A stretch of 64,000 bases of DNA from contig CM065296.1 of NCBI GenBank assembly GCA_032871835.1, positions 12,230,001-12,294,000 of the forward strand, written 5' to 3'. Source of the stretch: Dipteronia dyeriana. Its lineage: Eukaryota; Streptophyta; Magnoliopsida; Sapindales; Sapindaceae. This document shows, piece by piece, positions 1 through 11,531 of this stretch. The translations under genes were made by a program, and so were the position numbers. How positions within the stretch are numbered: the stretch's first letter is position 1; every line of letters begins with the position of its first letter. The notes below the pieces were generated by a model. It made no database searches, was not told the origin of the DNA, and worked only from the letters and a program-made list of their open reading frames with translations.

Positions 1-84
1 TAAACATGTATGAACATTTAATCTCTAGGTTACGAGTTTTTTTTTAATAGATCCAATCTTTTTTTTTATGTGTGACCGATATTA

Positions 85-420
85 TTTAAGAAGAATCGAG
101 GTTATTTTAAAAAGAATCGAGGTTATTTTATATTGGATCGACCTTTTTATATTTGGAAAAAAACTCGATTATTTGAAAAATATGTTCGATCATCCCTTAC
201 AAAAAGTTATCGTTCCCTTACAAAAAAGCTCGATCCCTTATAAAAAATCTCGATCCCTTATAAAAAATCTCGATCCCTTACAGAAAGATCTCGATCCCTT
301 ACAAAAAAGCTCGACCCATTATAAAAAAGCTCGATTCTTGTTAAAATAAGCTCGGTCACACATTAAAAAAAATGATCTATCCCTTTAAAAAATGCTCGAT
401 CCCTTACTGTTAAGAATTTT
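85..420. repeat. Short tandem array built on CTCGATCCCTTA(T/C)AAAAAA
   Basis: From about 187 to 336 a unit of about 20 bases, CTCGATCCCTTATAAAAAAT, recurs six to seven times with small changes. At 95-125 the same core occurs inverted (ATCGAG followed by GTTATTTTA). The core CTCGAT is shared with the array at 2515-3165 on the other side of the MULE relic. Arrays of a short motif near the ends of a DNA transposon often serve as transposase-binding sites; that role is an inference here. The open frame at 68-349 is only the translated repeat. Confidence 0.75.
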
Positions 421-429
421 TTTTAATTT

Positions 430-480
430 TTATTAATTGTAAATGTAATATATATATATATATATATATTATTTTATTAA
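430..480. repeat. TA microsatellite and AT-rich spacer before the MULE reading frame
   Basis: An uninterrupted TA dinucleotide tract lies at roughly 450-468 inside AT-rich sequence, just upstream of the transposase fragment at 483. Confidence 0.8.
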
Positions 481-482
481 TA

Positions 483-1456
483 ATGGTTTGTGATGATGAT
501 TTTCACAGGACAATGGATTGGGTGAGAATAGTCATATCTTACAACGGTCAATGTGAGCAATTGCTCGACGAAAGTCAGAGGTTTTTAGGTTCCGATAACC
601 AAATAATGTATATGTCAAAGAATATTACTTACGAAGAATTGGTGTCGATCATGCAAACCGTTGTGAAGTACGATGTGAACAAATACATTGATGATTTACA
701 GTCTATATCAATCGTTCATAGGACAACATATCGCACATTTATAAGAAACGATGATGATGTTCAGTTTATGATAGGGGAAGATAGGGTGATGATCCTTCAA
801 GTATGTGTTAGTCTAATTGAGAGGGCATCAAGAGATGTGATAGCCGAAGATATCCCTCCTATTGAAAACACCCAACAATTTCGATCGTTTAGCGGAAGCA
901 ACCAGTTGTTCACAGAAAGAAGTGAGATCGAATGGAAGCAAACACATGTGTGATATCCCACCAAAAGTAGCCGACCATGGTGATATAGCTAGATCTCAAT
1001 TTGACGATGTTTTTGGTGGTCAAATTAAGATGAATGCTGGGCAGTACAACCACCAATACAATGAGCTGTACAATGACATGAACAATGAGCTGAACAATGA
1101 ACCGAATGTTGGGCCAATTCATGAGGTGGATAATGAGGCAAATTTACATCCGGTAGATAATGTAGTGAACAATGAGGAAGATAAAGAACCTGTCCAAACG
1201 GAAAAACCTGTAAGATGTGTACACAGATGTAGTTCCAATGCAACATATATAGTTGGGACCTCTAAGGTCCAGCCTAATGTAACTCCAGCTAATTCTGATA
1301 ATGCCACAACGTGAGTTATTCCAGAAGCAGAATCATACTCGTTTAGTATGGGTGGAAGCAAGAACTTGGTAAAATATGAACCTACAATAATGATACATAA
1401 AGAGCAATTTTTTCCTATATCTAAAAGCTTAGTTAGAAGAATGTCATTGTATACTT
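483..1456 (+). pseudogene. MULE (MuDR-type) transposase, N-terminal fragment, broken
   Basis: The first 130 or so residues (483-~890) look like the N-terminal domain of plant Mutator-like transposases: a VRIVISYNG start, then KNITYEELVS and a DDDVQFMI stretch. The frame then shifts near 930-950 to the one open at 862-1314, which holds a low-complexity NNELNNEPN-like linker. A TGA at 1312-1314 interrupts it, and the same frame resumes to a TAG at 1454-1456. The resumed part includes a HKEQFFPISKSLVRRMSLY stretch resembling the start of the MuDR DNA-binding domain (pattern F-x-S-K-x-x-L-x-x-x-L). No zinc-finger or DDE catalytic region follows, so only the front of the transposase survives. It converges on the DUF1985 relic with a gap of about 38 bases. 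Confidence 0.7.
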
Positions 1457-1493
1457 AGTACATAATATAAAGATTAACAAATTAAATAAATAC

Positions 1494-2575
1494 CATAGCA
1501 TTGAAAATCTTGGTCAGCTTCTTCCCTCTCGGTTGTTTGGTCAACTCCCACTTCAAAATAGGGGGAGAAAGGTATGTATCCCTCTGGACACCGAACTGGA
1601 GGCCCAGATCGCGGATCACCTCGAAAACAAATATCTGCATCAAAATAGGTACGATAAGAATCCATAAAATTTAGGACAGGAAAAATAAAGTACATGTTAT
1701 AATTCAGAGTTCTTACCAACAGAGCATGAGATAGACCGCAAATGTTGTACGTCTCCACCGTATGTACATCAGCGCCCTATGACTGCTGGTGTCTCTCGAA
1801 CCCCCTCACGTATCCAGGGTAACACGTGCTTGAATGCACAAATAGAATGCCTATACACGTGGGCACCCTGCGGGAACGCATCGAAGGCAGCGAGGTCCTC
1901 CACCAACCGAAACTGTCAAACTATAATCTTAAATCTCTTGTCCAACCCCGTCAGTATCCAGTTCAACATATATATGAGGCAGAGCTTCACAACATCGTAC
2001 GCCTCCTGAAACTCTCTGAGGGTGAGAACAACTCTCAACTCCTCGAACGATACCTCATCGGCTTCAGGAAAGTACCGTTGGTGTATGTCATTCTCCACTA
2101 CTGCATACAAGCACATATCCAGTACGACTCCAAAGCGTAATCCGATGATGAGGTAAAATTCCACCTTCGAAAACCTCATCAAATGGTTCCCTAACAGGAA
2201 CTGAATCTCATCTATTGGCTCGTTATGATACAACTCCCGCTACAACAGCCGATGGATAACAACACCCAAAAACTTCATCCGCAGGTGCATCGACATGAAA
2301 TACCCAAAACAGGACGCCATGAACAGACGATGGTCCTCAACAGCAAAATCTTCGGGGACACGGTTTAGTGTGTCGTTTATACGGCCGAGAGCGTTAAAAT
2401 GGTCGTGTCGAGTCAGTTTCCCCTTGTACCAATCTCCCACTGGAGTTTTAAAAAAATCCTTCAACCTATTCCTCATATGCAATATCACAGAAACAATACA
2501 TAAGTAAGCTGAAAAAAGCTCGGTTTCATCAATTAAAAGTCTCGATTCTTTTACAAAAATCCTCGATTCTTTCAA
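1494..2575 (-). pseudogene. DUF1985-type (transposon Ulp1-partner family) protein, broken
   Basis: Read on the - strand, the fragment at 2575-2240 is followed in the same frame, after one TAG at about 2240, by DEIQFLLGNHLMRFSKVEFYLIIGLRFG. This is the hallmark of DUF1985, found in plant proteins that often carry Ulp1-like protease domains and travel in MULEs. A second stop (TGA, about 1913-1915, where the family seems to have Trp) and a frameshift near 1765-1790 follow. An intron at about 1635-1716 (GTAAGA...CAG) then joins SHALL to an exon at 1494-1634 with the family's typical ending (VIRDLGLQFGV, LSPPILKWELTKQPRG). The intron is still recognisable, so the copy came from genomic DNA. No Ulp1 cysteine-protease part is visible in the window. 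Confidence 0.65.
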
Positions 2576-3165
2576 AAATATGTTCGATTCTTTCTAAAAT
2601 AAGCTCAATCATATTCAAAGGCTCGATTTGCCTATAAATATACTCGATTTAACTAAACCTAATTTTTTTATAAAAAAAAATGCTCGATCCTTTGAAAAAT
2701 ATGCTCGATTCTTTCAAAAATATGCTCGATTTAACTACAAATATACTCGTTTTAACTGAACATAATTTTCATACAAAAAATGCTCGATCCTTTGAAAAAT
2801 ATGCTCGATTTTTATACAAATATACTCGATTTAACTAAATGTAATTTAAAAAAATGCCCGATCCTTTGAAAAATATGCTCGATTTTTTTAAAAAAATATG
2901 CTCGATTATGCTACAAATATACTCGATTTAACTAAACTTAATTTTCAAAAATAAAATGCACGATCCTTTGAAAAATATGCTTGATTTTTTTTCTAAAATA
3001 AGCTTAATCATATTTAAAAACGGCTCGATTTGGCTACAAATATACTCGATTTAACTAAACCTAATTAAAAAAAAAACCTCGAAACTCTATCAAATAAGTT
3101 CGATTCTACTACAAAAAAGCTCGGTTCTTGTTAAAAAAGTCTCGACTTCCCAGTTTTTCATATTT
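2515..3165. repeat. Dense CTCGAT motif array with embedded ~100-bp degenerate repeats
   Basis: About 16 exact CTCGAT hexamers and roughly ten one-base variants occur in about 650 bases, nearly all in the same orientation. A longer block (TACTCGATTTAACTAAACCTAAT) recurs at about 2640, 2740, 2825, 2925 and 3045, so the region is also a degenerate tandem repeat with 80-120-base spacing. It lies upstream of the DUF1985 relic (which reads leftward), opposite the array at 85-420. Confidence 0.8.
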
Positions 3166-3529
3166 CTCAACAAATATTCAGCATTATTTCAAACCCTAAC
3201 ATAAACCACAAATATTCTCAAATTCCTAAATCAACCATAATGTACAAGTTCAATCAATAAAAACCAGATCTAACATGCAATGCTAATTATGAACAACAAA
3301 ATTGAAAATAAAACCAAAATCAACTTACCTCGATCGATTGTAAATCTTCTCGATGGATATTCCACTGCTCTTTGGTTACTCCACCATCAATATCGTCGCC
3401 GTCGATACACTTCTGATTGCTTGAAAGTCACTGAACTTTTTTTTTTCTTTCACGTTGAAAACAAAAACTCATTTTCGAGGTATTTTGGTCTCGACACCTT
3501 AATTGGTGCATTTTAAACATACATTATTA

Positions 3530-4870
3530 ATATGATGATATTTTGCACAAAAACCCCTCAAAATAACACCAATAATTTTTCGAGCAATTATATGAGGCGG
3601 TTATGATTATTCGTTAGATGTGCACAATGAATTTTTTATTTAATTTATTTGATATTGTCCATAAAAGTATTTTCATTCAATTTTATTTGAGTAATAATTA
3701 TTTTTATTAAAAATTGGATGTATAGAGTAATTTATTAGGTGGCAAATTGGCAATAGACAATAGAGCCACCCTATATTTATTTTAATTTTTTATATATAAA
3801 CAATATAGTTATTTGCAAAGAACAAAAATTACAATGCACAATCATTTGAGACGAGAAGGGTTATATATAAATTAAGACGGGATCGTTAATATGTAACAAT
3901 TACGTGTGATCAATTTAACACAAAATTTAAACATATGTACCAAAAATATCTAAAAAATATAGACTAGTTGACAAAAAAATAATTGTTTAAATACTACATG
4001 GATGGCTGTAGTATATATAAAACATTAATGACTCATTTTAGCTATTAATAAACTTGATTTGAAATAAATAAATATGATACTCGACGCTATCTTAATAAGA
4101 CTTGTAATCTTGAATGTGAGCCATTATTCATATTATAATATATAATATGAACCCCGTATTGTGGTAAGCTTCTAAGGAGTTTACCGTTCCAACCCATCTC
4201 TTTCAGATTATATGTAAGAACAAATGTTGTTTGTAACAGAATTTAGACAATACCTAATTATTTATTTATTTATTTTGATATGTCATTTGTAATGCTGAAT
4301 GATCAAGACCTACATTCATTTTATTCATTTTGTGCAGGAAATGTAATGATGTAATGATGCAATAATGCTAGATAGTAAAGATCTTTAAAAAAAAACATAA
4401 TGTTTACTTTTGTTCTAAAAAAATCTACATGTATTTGCTTTTGACTACAAATAGCTTGTTAAAGATATCTTATTTGTATCGTGAGAGACCGAGAGTAATT
4501 AACATTGCTTAATTTGGCTAATATTTCCCATCTTCATATCTATATATATATATATATATATAAAAAGAAAATCGTATACGATAAAACTTGAAAAGGAGAA
4601 TAAAACTTGTATATTATTATATTTTAAAAAATAAATATAAATAAATTATTTATTTAAATTTTAAATAAATTTGAGAAAAATTGAGATTTGAATATATTGG
4701 AGGTTGAAGGCGAGCCGAAAACAATAACGGTGCTCTCTCTGATCTAAAAGCAAGAACATCTCCGAATGAAATATCGAGAGGTTGGTCCGGTAAATCTTTC
4801 TTGTAATATTTTAAATTATAAATAAATAAAAAACTGACCGTCACATATTTGAATTTCCGTATCAAGAATC
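3530..4870. other. AT-rich intergenic region, no gene seen
   Basis: There are no coding signatures on either strand. It holds poly-A and poly-T runs and a TA microsatellite at about 4541-4562. The short open frame at 4650-4961 (-) shows no family resemblance. Confidence 0.6.
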
Positions 4871-4877
4871 GATCTGC

Positions 4878-4883
4878 CACGTG
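4878..4883. promoter_or_regulatory. G-box/ABRE core CACGTG upstream of oleosin (distal)
   Basis: CACGTG sits in the context GCCACGTGCC, 270 bases before the oleosin ATG. bZIP factors of the ABI5 type bind such ABREs in seed-expressed promoters. Use here is an inference from position. Confidence 0.5.
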
Positions 4884-4914
4884 CCCTGACAACATCAACT
4901 GATAGTCTGATACC

Positions 4915-4920
4915 CATGCA
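4915..4920. promoter_or_regulatory. RY motif CATGCA upstream of oleosin
   Basis: CATGCA is the core RY element bound by B3-domain seed regulators (ABI3, FUS3, LEC2). It lies between the two G-boxes, about 234 bases before the start codon, which is the arrangement expected for a seed storage or oil-body gene. Confidence 0.5.
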
Positions 4921-5038
4921 AAGCTATCGCCAAAATCATAGCAATAATACATTAATACCATCCTGACCCAAAACCAGAGTCTCGAGAGAAGAGATCACAC
5001 CATCTTCATCATTCCTGACTATCACACTCGCCCATATC

Positions 5039-5057
5039 GCCACGTGTCCCCCCCCCC
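5039..5057. promoter_or_regulatory. Proximal ABRE (GCCACGTGTC) followed by a C10 run
   Basis: The core CACGTG at 5041-5046 gives the strong ABRE form CCACGTGTC, about 110 bases before the ATG. Ten C residues follow directly (5048-5057), unusual in this AT-rich DNA. A TATA-like CTATATTAG lies just downstream at about 5064-5072, which would place transcription start near 5095-5105. Confidence 0.55.
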
Positions 5058-5153
5058 ATTCACCTATATTAGCCACTCGATATAGCTCTTCATATATTAT
5101 ATCATCACACAAAAACTCCCTGATCAATTCAACGTCAACAGCCGTAGTTCATC

Positions 5154-5597
5154 ATGTCATCTCATCAATCGAAGCCAACGACCCAGGATCTCTACGAGAA
5201 AGCACCGTCCACACGGCAGACGGTGAAGTTCTTGACAGCAATTACAATAGGTGCAACTCTTCTGTTCCTATCAGCGTTGACTTTGACCGGGACGGTGCTG
5301 GCCCTGATCCTGGCCACTCCAGTGCTAGTCCTGTTCAGTCCAATCCTAGTCCCGGCTGGGACAGTCCTGTTCATGGCCTTTGCTGGGTTCTGTTTCTCAG
5401 GAGGGTGTGGCGTGGCTGCTATAACGTCGTTATCCTGGATATATAGCTATGTGACGGGAAAGCACCCGCCTGGGGCTGACCAACTGGATTATGCGAGGAT
5501 GAAGATAGCAGGCACGGCTAGGGATATGACGGAGAGAGCTAAGGAGTACGGACTGTCTGTGCAGTCCGACTCATCTACTACTCGTCTCACTTCTTGA
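5154..5597 (+). CDS. Oleosin, low-molecular-weight (L) type
   Basis: This is an intact, intronless 147-residue oleosin, the structural protein that coats seed oil bodies. A short polar N-terminus (about residues 1-25) leads into a hydrophobic stretch of about 70 residues (about 28-98). In its middle is the diagnostic proline knot, [12 protein letters not shown] (pattern P-x5-S-P-x3-P), which lets the hairpin dip into the lipid core. The C-terminus is amphipathic and charged (MTERAKEYG) and lacks the roughly 18-residue insertion of H-type oleosins, so I call it L-type. The start ATG is the first in frame and gives a normal family length; the stop is TGA at 5595-5597. RY and ABRE motifs upstream fit ABA- and maturation-controlled seed expression. 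The codons are GC-richer than the surroundings, as expected for an expressed gene amid repeats. Confidence 0.95.
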   Translation: MSSHQSKPTTQDLYEKAPSTRQTVKFLTAITIGATLLFLSALTLTGTVLALILATPVLVLFSPILVPAGTVLFMAFAGFCFSGGCGVAAITSLSWIYSYVTGKHPPGADQLDYARMKIAGTARDMTERAKEYGLSVQSDSSTTRLTS

Positions 5598-5800
5598 ATC
5601 GTCAATCGTCTCACGTGCCATCGAGGATGCATGGTGGGTTTTGTTTGTGCTTTCATTTGTTTTCGTGTTTCGTTTCAAGCATGCGTAGATCGATCCATCG
5701 CGCGTGTGGTCGGGTTAATTATGTGTACTCTGTAACTCATGAGGATATTTTAATTTCTTGTTAATAAAATCCTTCTTTCTCAACCTTAATTTTTTATATT
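5598..5800 (+). terminator. Oleosin 3' UTR with AATAAA signal
   Basis: The poly(A) signal AATAAA lies at 5763-5768, about 165 bases after the stop codon, preceded by a T-rich, TGT-containing stretch typical of plant far-upstream elements. Confidence 0.6.
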
Positions 5801-6319
5801 ACAAGTTTGCTGATTTGTGGCATGGCAGGCTTGTAAACTTTCGTAGCTCGCTTGGTGCCTTGGTGGTATATAAAACTAAAAATGTTCAATATTTAGCTGT
5901 CAAATGAGATTCAAAATGCCTTGCAAGTGATATATATATATATAAATGACTTGAACGTTCTAATAAATTAATAAGCCAGATAAAGCTGAATCGAATTCAA
6001 TTGTTTTGGGTTCTAACCGGATTTGAATTATTTTTTTTTTTTTTTAAGATTTGATTTGATATTTTTTTTTTTAAAAAATGAAAATCCTAGACTCTTTAAT
6101 TTTCTCGAGGCCGCTGACGTTGTTGAAATCTGTGTATGCATGTTAATAGCTAGGTGTAATGCACATTTGAAAACACGTACGAAGATCGATTCTCCTGTTA
6201 AATCCTATGTGGCTCTCAATGGGGGTCATGAGTTGGGCTCATTACTTAACTTGGTTATCGGTCGATAATCAAAACCTACAAACTACCAAAAACCAATAAT
6301 AAATTTTATCGTTTGATAT
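5801..6319. other. Intergenic DNA between oleosin and the retrotransposon block
   Basis: AT-rich, with a TA microsatellite at about 5932-5944 and poly-T runs near 6030-6075. The open frame 6023-6268 starts in a poly-T tract and has no recognisable domain. No gene is seen. Confidence 0.6.
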
Positions 6320-6324
6320 GATCT

Positions 6325-7094
6325 TGTTATATGTAGAAATTCACCAAAAAAAGATGTCATCAAAAAGGGGACGATCGGTATAGCCACGTAAGCCGAAAAT
6401 CAAAAGGACCAACAAAAAGGAGATGTAAACACTACACGTGGAGAAACTATATGAAATCAACGGGAAATATCAGATTTGTAATTTAGAGTAAAAAACCGAG
6501 TAAAACTAGGGTGAGATTAGCAGAAGATCAAAGCATGTTCATCCCTACTTGGTATGAACGTGAGGGAACTACGTGAAATTCTATCCACTACCCACAAAGT
6601 AAACAACCAATGACTAGAAGTCATAAGTCAACTATAATACAGTTGTCAAGGTTTCAACAAGGAAACAAACAGATTCATTCCTACACTTTGAGTGATCAGA
6701 GATAGAAACAGGATATGATTCAATTGCATTTAAAACACAATAATATACAAAAGATATCCCTAAATCAACTACGTAATCTTTTACTTGTACACCACGATAA
6801 AAATCCTAGCAACACCATGTATATATACCTTTACAAAGATACAAAAAAAGGGTAAGCAATTACAGAAAGAGAGGGAGATAAAAAAAAAGTGAACTACTTA
6901 AATATTTATAGTAGATTTGACTAAGTTGCTAAGGCAAAAACCTGTGGATGTTTCTCCGATCACTGGAGTTTTACCACATGTTTCGTTTTGTATAATTATG
7001 TTATTTCCATTGCAACCTTTATTTCATTCAAATTTATAGGTTAACACCGATTTAAATCGTTGACTAGTTAACAATCGAAAATTCACCGTCAACA
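6325..7094 (+). repeat. Gypsy 5' LTR (770 bp)
   Basis: It starts TGTTATATGT and ends GTCAACA, directly repeated at 28956-29744 with many substitutions and small indels. A TATATATA at about 6820-6830 is a candidate LTR promoter TATA box. Confidence 0.92.
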
Positions 7095-7096
7095 AT

Positions 7097-7110
7097 TGGC
7101 GCTAGAAGGA
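7097..7110 (+). other. Gypsy primer-binding site
   Basis: TGGCGCTAGAAGGA begins two bases after the LTR end, the standard PBS position. The TGGCGC start is common in plant gypsy elements; I cannot assign the priming tRNA with certainty. Confidence 0.7.
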
Positions 7111-7167
7111 TGGCGGTGCTGAACCTTCATATTGAAAGCATCAACTCCAGAATCCCTTTGTGCAACA

Positions 7168-10100
7168 ATGGCTGGCGAAGGAGATGGCAATGTTGGAAAC
7201 GATTCCAAGAGCTCTCAGGGACAACCAAAAGATATGTAGAGAATTGACACCACACCCAGCATCACCAGGTCTACGGTTTCCGATTTAACGATCGATGACC
7301 AACCAACAATCCTCGTTGAATCTCAAAGGGTCTTTCCAGCTAGCGGGGAGATCGCTGGACAATTCCAGGAGTCCCTACAACAGCTTGTAACTGATGCAGC
7401 CAGACATGGGGTTGTAGTTTCCACCTACGACTTGCACACCTCAGATTTGTTACAAGGCAGGCTGCGCTCCGTAGTGGTTGCCCGACATCATATGCACAAC
7501 TGAGAGTAGATCGGAACCTTAAAGAACTAGGGATCTAGTCGAAAAGGCAAACACAGACTAGTGAAGAGCCTTGAGAAGAGGGACGACCTCGCGAAAGGCA
7601 CGATTCTGACCAGACAAGAAAGGGTCAAGACCGACCTAATAGGTGTACGCGTAGGAGAGATCGGTCATCATCATCTGAAGAAAAAGACATGCACCACTAT
7701 CGAAGGCGCCAAAGGTGGACAGTTCAGTTACGAGGATTAACCCGAGAAGGCCATGAGCAAAATAAGGAGGAACAAAGATCAGGTTTAACCGTCAAACAGA
7801 GCTTTGATCCCAGTGGCGAGCCTAACCCACGAGGTCCAGAATAACAGGCGGCATATGGAGGCCCTAGTCAGACGATATGGGCGCAATGAGCTATCATATG
7901 ATGAGTCGGATAGTCCATTCACCAACGATGTCCTTGTAGGGAAAAATCGATTCAAAACGCAACAGAAGCGTAAAATTAAGGTTTGGTATATTTTAATAAA
8001 TTTCCCTTTAAAAGAAAGAATATTAACCCTAGATTAATTGATATATATTAAAAGTATCGTATCTTTTTCTCGTGACGATTGAACTAGTGCCGAATTGAAT
8101 CCGTAAGATCTTGTGAATTATCAATCTATTTAATTGAAACTCGTGTGAACCCGATTCGATTTTACGCTTTTGATGTAAAGGATACTAATGCACTATCGAA
8201 AACAAAAACGTTCCCCTTTTCTCTTCTCCTTGACCGAATTCAATACACAATATCTATGAGTTGACCGAATTTTATCTAGAGCAAAAACTATTTTTTTTTC
8301 TCTCTCTCAAAATTCTCTCACTTGGTCGAATTCTCTCTCATAAAACCCTAGCCTTGGCCGAAATTTTGTCTTAGAATTAGCCTTGGCCGAAATTATTATG
8401 AAGATATATATATGTTCTCAAATCCTTTCCTAAAAAGAATTTACTTGGTAGACAAGAATCCTATCTCTAGGTGGATTTACTTGTTGACAAAGAATCTTTG
8501 TCAAAAAAAAAATTCTTTTCCACACCATGATTTATAATCCAACTCAAATAGTGTATTTATTCAATAACCAATTATTGAATATAATTAAATTGTGACTATA
8601 TTAAAACTTCCTAATTTGACCAATTGTCAATTAGAGTCCTAATAGAAATCAAATACTTCCTAATTTGATTATATAAATAAATTCCTTTTATTTATATACT
8701 TATCAAATATAGTATTTGATACTTATTATGTTACCAACAATAATATGACTCTAGGAGACCATCTCCTACTAGGAAGAAGATTTTGACTTTTAATTAAACA
8801 ATTAATTAATTTTCATTTAATTATATAACAAAATACAAAACAATATATAAGGCTATTATATAGTCCTTTGCCGCCTAAGCTATATAAATATGAGCCAAAT
8901 ATTGTTTTTTTTTTTCTATTTTATTAAATCCATTGGACTTTAATAAAATTAATGGATTTAATAAAATGTCCACATGTGAACTAGACTCATTCTTACTAAA
9001 AGAAACAAGTCCACACGCCCTAACACAATTTTAAATGGACCCATAAATTGGCCCGGTAGAATACATCAAGTGATCCATGCAAGTTCGTGTGAATTGAGAA
9101 TCTTGACAGACTATCTAAATTTAAGCTCCAATAAACATAACCTAGTCACAATCAACAAATGATTCACTTAGGTCCGATTTATTAATTTTAGTTCATTCCA
9201 CTAAAGAACTAATATTGAACTCTTAAATAAAGATAGAATAAGTTAATATTGCTCATTCATACCCTAGACAATCTTAATGGAGAAAGTGTATCCTTGTGAA
9301 GAATATCAATAATCGCCAAGAGCTCATAGACTGCCTATAGCTCAAAGTTACCATATTTACTGATATGACTACATTTTGAACTTGGATATTTTGACTTGTC
9401 CAGAAGCCATATTTCAATAGACACTATTGAAAAATTAACGTTAAGATTTAATATCCAATACCCCAAAACATCCATATGATGATATTCTACTCTCATTTAA
9501 TAAATGGAGTCATGATGTCCATATCTATAAATGAAGTCCTCTATTGATTAACAAACGAATATCACCAAACTATCGAGGATAGACTATGTTATATAATCGT
9601 ACTCATTAATAGCTCAAATGTTAACACTTACAACCATAAGTCCATCATTTATCTCAGATTGAGATAAGACTCTCTGATTGTCTTCAAGTGAAAACTTTAA
9701 TCCATTGACGGTTCTGGATAAAGTTTTTCACTGTAATCCTATTCAATGCACCCAGTGCGCTAGATTCTTTTACCTAAAAACACCACACTTTGATAATTTT
9801 ATACTCATCATAACACATTTGATCCCACTCGAATGTTAACAAAAGAATCCACAACTTTAACAAGATAAAGACGTCAAACCTTTATCTTAAGTTGTGAATA
9901 TTATTCAAGACTAACTAAAGAATTGTGTCTACCTCATACATATCCAGATGTAGGAACAATTTTTATTTTCTCATAGTCTTTTGACCTTATGATTATTTAC
10001 TTTTGACAATTATAATAATTAAACTATAAATGCTATAAGATTTGTTAAACTAGAAATCACTTTTATTAATATGAAAAGATTGTCAAATACATTATTACAC

Positions 10101-10680
10101 TCTTGTTATCGAGCATAATCCCAACAGTCCTTCATACCTCATTCCCAGATAGATTTAGGATGCCGCATATGGAGCAATTCAAGAAGGATACGGACCCGAA
10201 AGAGCACGTCAGGCGCTATAAGAGCGTTATGGCTCAATACGCTCAGAATGAAGTACTGATATGCCTCAATTTCCCTCAAACCCTCACGGATTAGGATATC
10301 GGTGGTTTGAAAGATTGCCCAAAGCAAGTTTATGGACCTTTAGCGATTGGACCAAGACATTCTCAGGGCAATTCCTAGGAAACGTGCACAGGAAGAAATC
10401 AGTGGCTCACCTCTCCCATTTCAAGCAGGGAAAGAACGAATCACTTGAAAAATATATATGAAGGTTTGGTCATGAATTTTTAGAGATCGGAAGCACAAAT
10501 GATGAAGCTATCATCGCCGCATTCATCAATAATTTACAGAATGACCAGCTCTCTTTTGATATGAGGAGAGATCGCCTGACTAGCTATGCTAATGTTATGA
10601 ACATGGCATGGGGGTATGCCCTGGCCGAAGAAGAGGAAATCACCACATGTGGGAATTTTATACATGGTGGACGTCCAGAG
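7168..10680 (+). pseudogene. Gypsy gag, broken by stops and a solo LTR
   Basis: The likely start is ATG at 7168 (MAGEGDGN). An in-frame TAG follows at 7237-7239, with more stops after about 7500. A second segment at 7804-7934 ends at the solo LTR. The conserved gag core resumes right after it (10127 onward), with FPDRFRMPHMEQF, DTDPKEHVRRYK, a RWFERLPKASLWTF segment and later FINNLQNDQLSFD. These are the usual landmarks of the plant retrotransposon gag domain. The two halves meet in the same frame at the duplicated GTCCT. Several stops make it non-coding today. Confidence 0.8.
7935..10126. mobile_element. Solo LTR (probably copia-type) inserted in the gypsy gag
   Basis: This 2,192-bp non-coding block starts TGTAGGGAAA, ends ATCCCAACA and is flanked by the perfect 5-bp duplication GTCCT (7930-7934 and 10127-10131). 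TG...CA ends, 5-bp duplication, LTR-like length and no coding potential point to a solo LTR left by recombination between two LTRs. The - strand reading (TGTTGGGATTATG start) resembles copia-type LTRs, so the original element may have been inverted; orientation is uncertain. Confidence 0.82.
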
Positions 10681-11180
10681 TAAAAAGCCTAAGACAGTGG
10701 ATCCAAGTCTCGAAACTAGAAATGAGATAAACAGAATGGTAAGGCTCGGGATGGTCGAGACAAGAATCGGAATCCCGACCATGGAAGAGAGAAGTTTCAG
10801 GGGAAGTATACCAACTACACCCCTCTAAAAAAGAAACATGAAGAAATCCTCGCAATTTTGGAAGAGAATAATTTGTCAAAGGAACCCCCAAGGTAGTCGC
10901 GGTTCGCTCGCAGGGACACCACAAAGTATTGCCAAGTTTTTCTAGCTTAAAGACCATATTGAGACCCTTATCTAGGAGGGCATTTGAAGGATCTTGTCTT
11001 AAAGAAGACTGAGAAAACAGACAGACACAAGGACAACCGACAAGAAGACTAAGGAAGAAAAATGGGCCCAAAGAGGAGGCGGTAATAAACACCATATTCG
11101 GCGGGCCATCGAAGGGTAGAAGCAACAGAAAGAGGGCACTGGAAATTCGAGAAGCGATAGAAGCTAGAAGAGATCTAGAT

Positions 11181-11531
11181 GTGAACTATATAGAACCTAT
11201 TCCAAAAAGAATTAAAGAGTGTTGGGACCTAGTGATATTTACGGAAGGGGACTCACATGAAATAGATATTAAACCCAATGATGCGGTAGTTATAGGTGCT
11301 CGAATCGATCATAGAGAGGTTCACCGAGTAGTAATCGATAATAGAAGCTCGACAGATATTCTAAGTGCTGGTGTATATGGTCAGCTGAGGCTAGAGGGAA
11401 GGACTTGCTACCTTTCCATACCCCACTCAGAGCATTCAGGGGAGCCAATGTTAGGCCGTTGGGTACGACAAAGGTGCCAGCCAAGGTCAGAGAAGCCCCT
11501 TGCCAGAAAACGGTATTGCTCGACTTTGTAG
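11181..11531 (+). pseudogene. Gypsy aspartic protease region
   Basis: A retropepsin-like stretch carries VIDNRSSTDIL at about 11329-11361, matching the family's active-site D-x-G-S-S with the Gly replaced by Arg. It is preceded by DAVVIGARID, a common lead-in in plant gypsy proteases. The altered active-site loop implies loss of activity. Confidence 0.7.

Noticed and set aside
187..336. Regularly spaced repeats that could suggest a CRISPR array
   Set aside because: Units are about 20 bases with no unique spacers, they degrade into AT-rich variants, and the genome is a plant. It is a tandem repeat.
4650..5127. Two small - strand open frames upstream of the oleosin
   Set aside because: They overlap the promoter motifs, have no family resemblance and show no splice structure.
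10658..11125. 155-codon open frame on the - strand in the gypsy element
   Set aside because: It lies opposite the decayed gag-pol sense strand and shows no domain or repeat-family resemblance.
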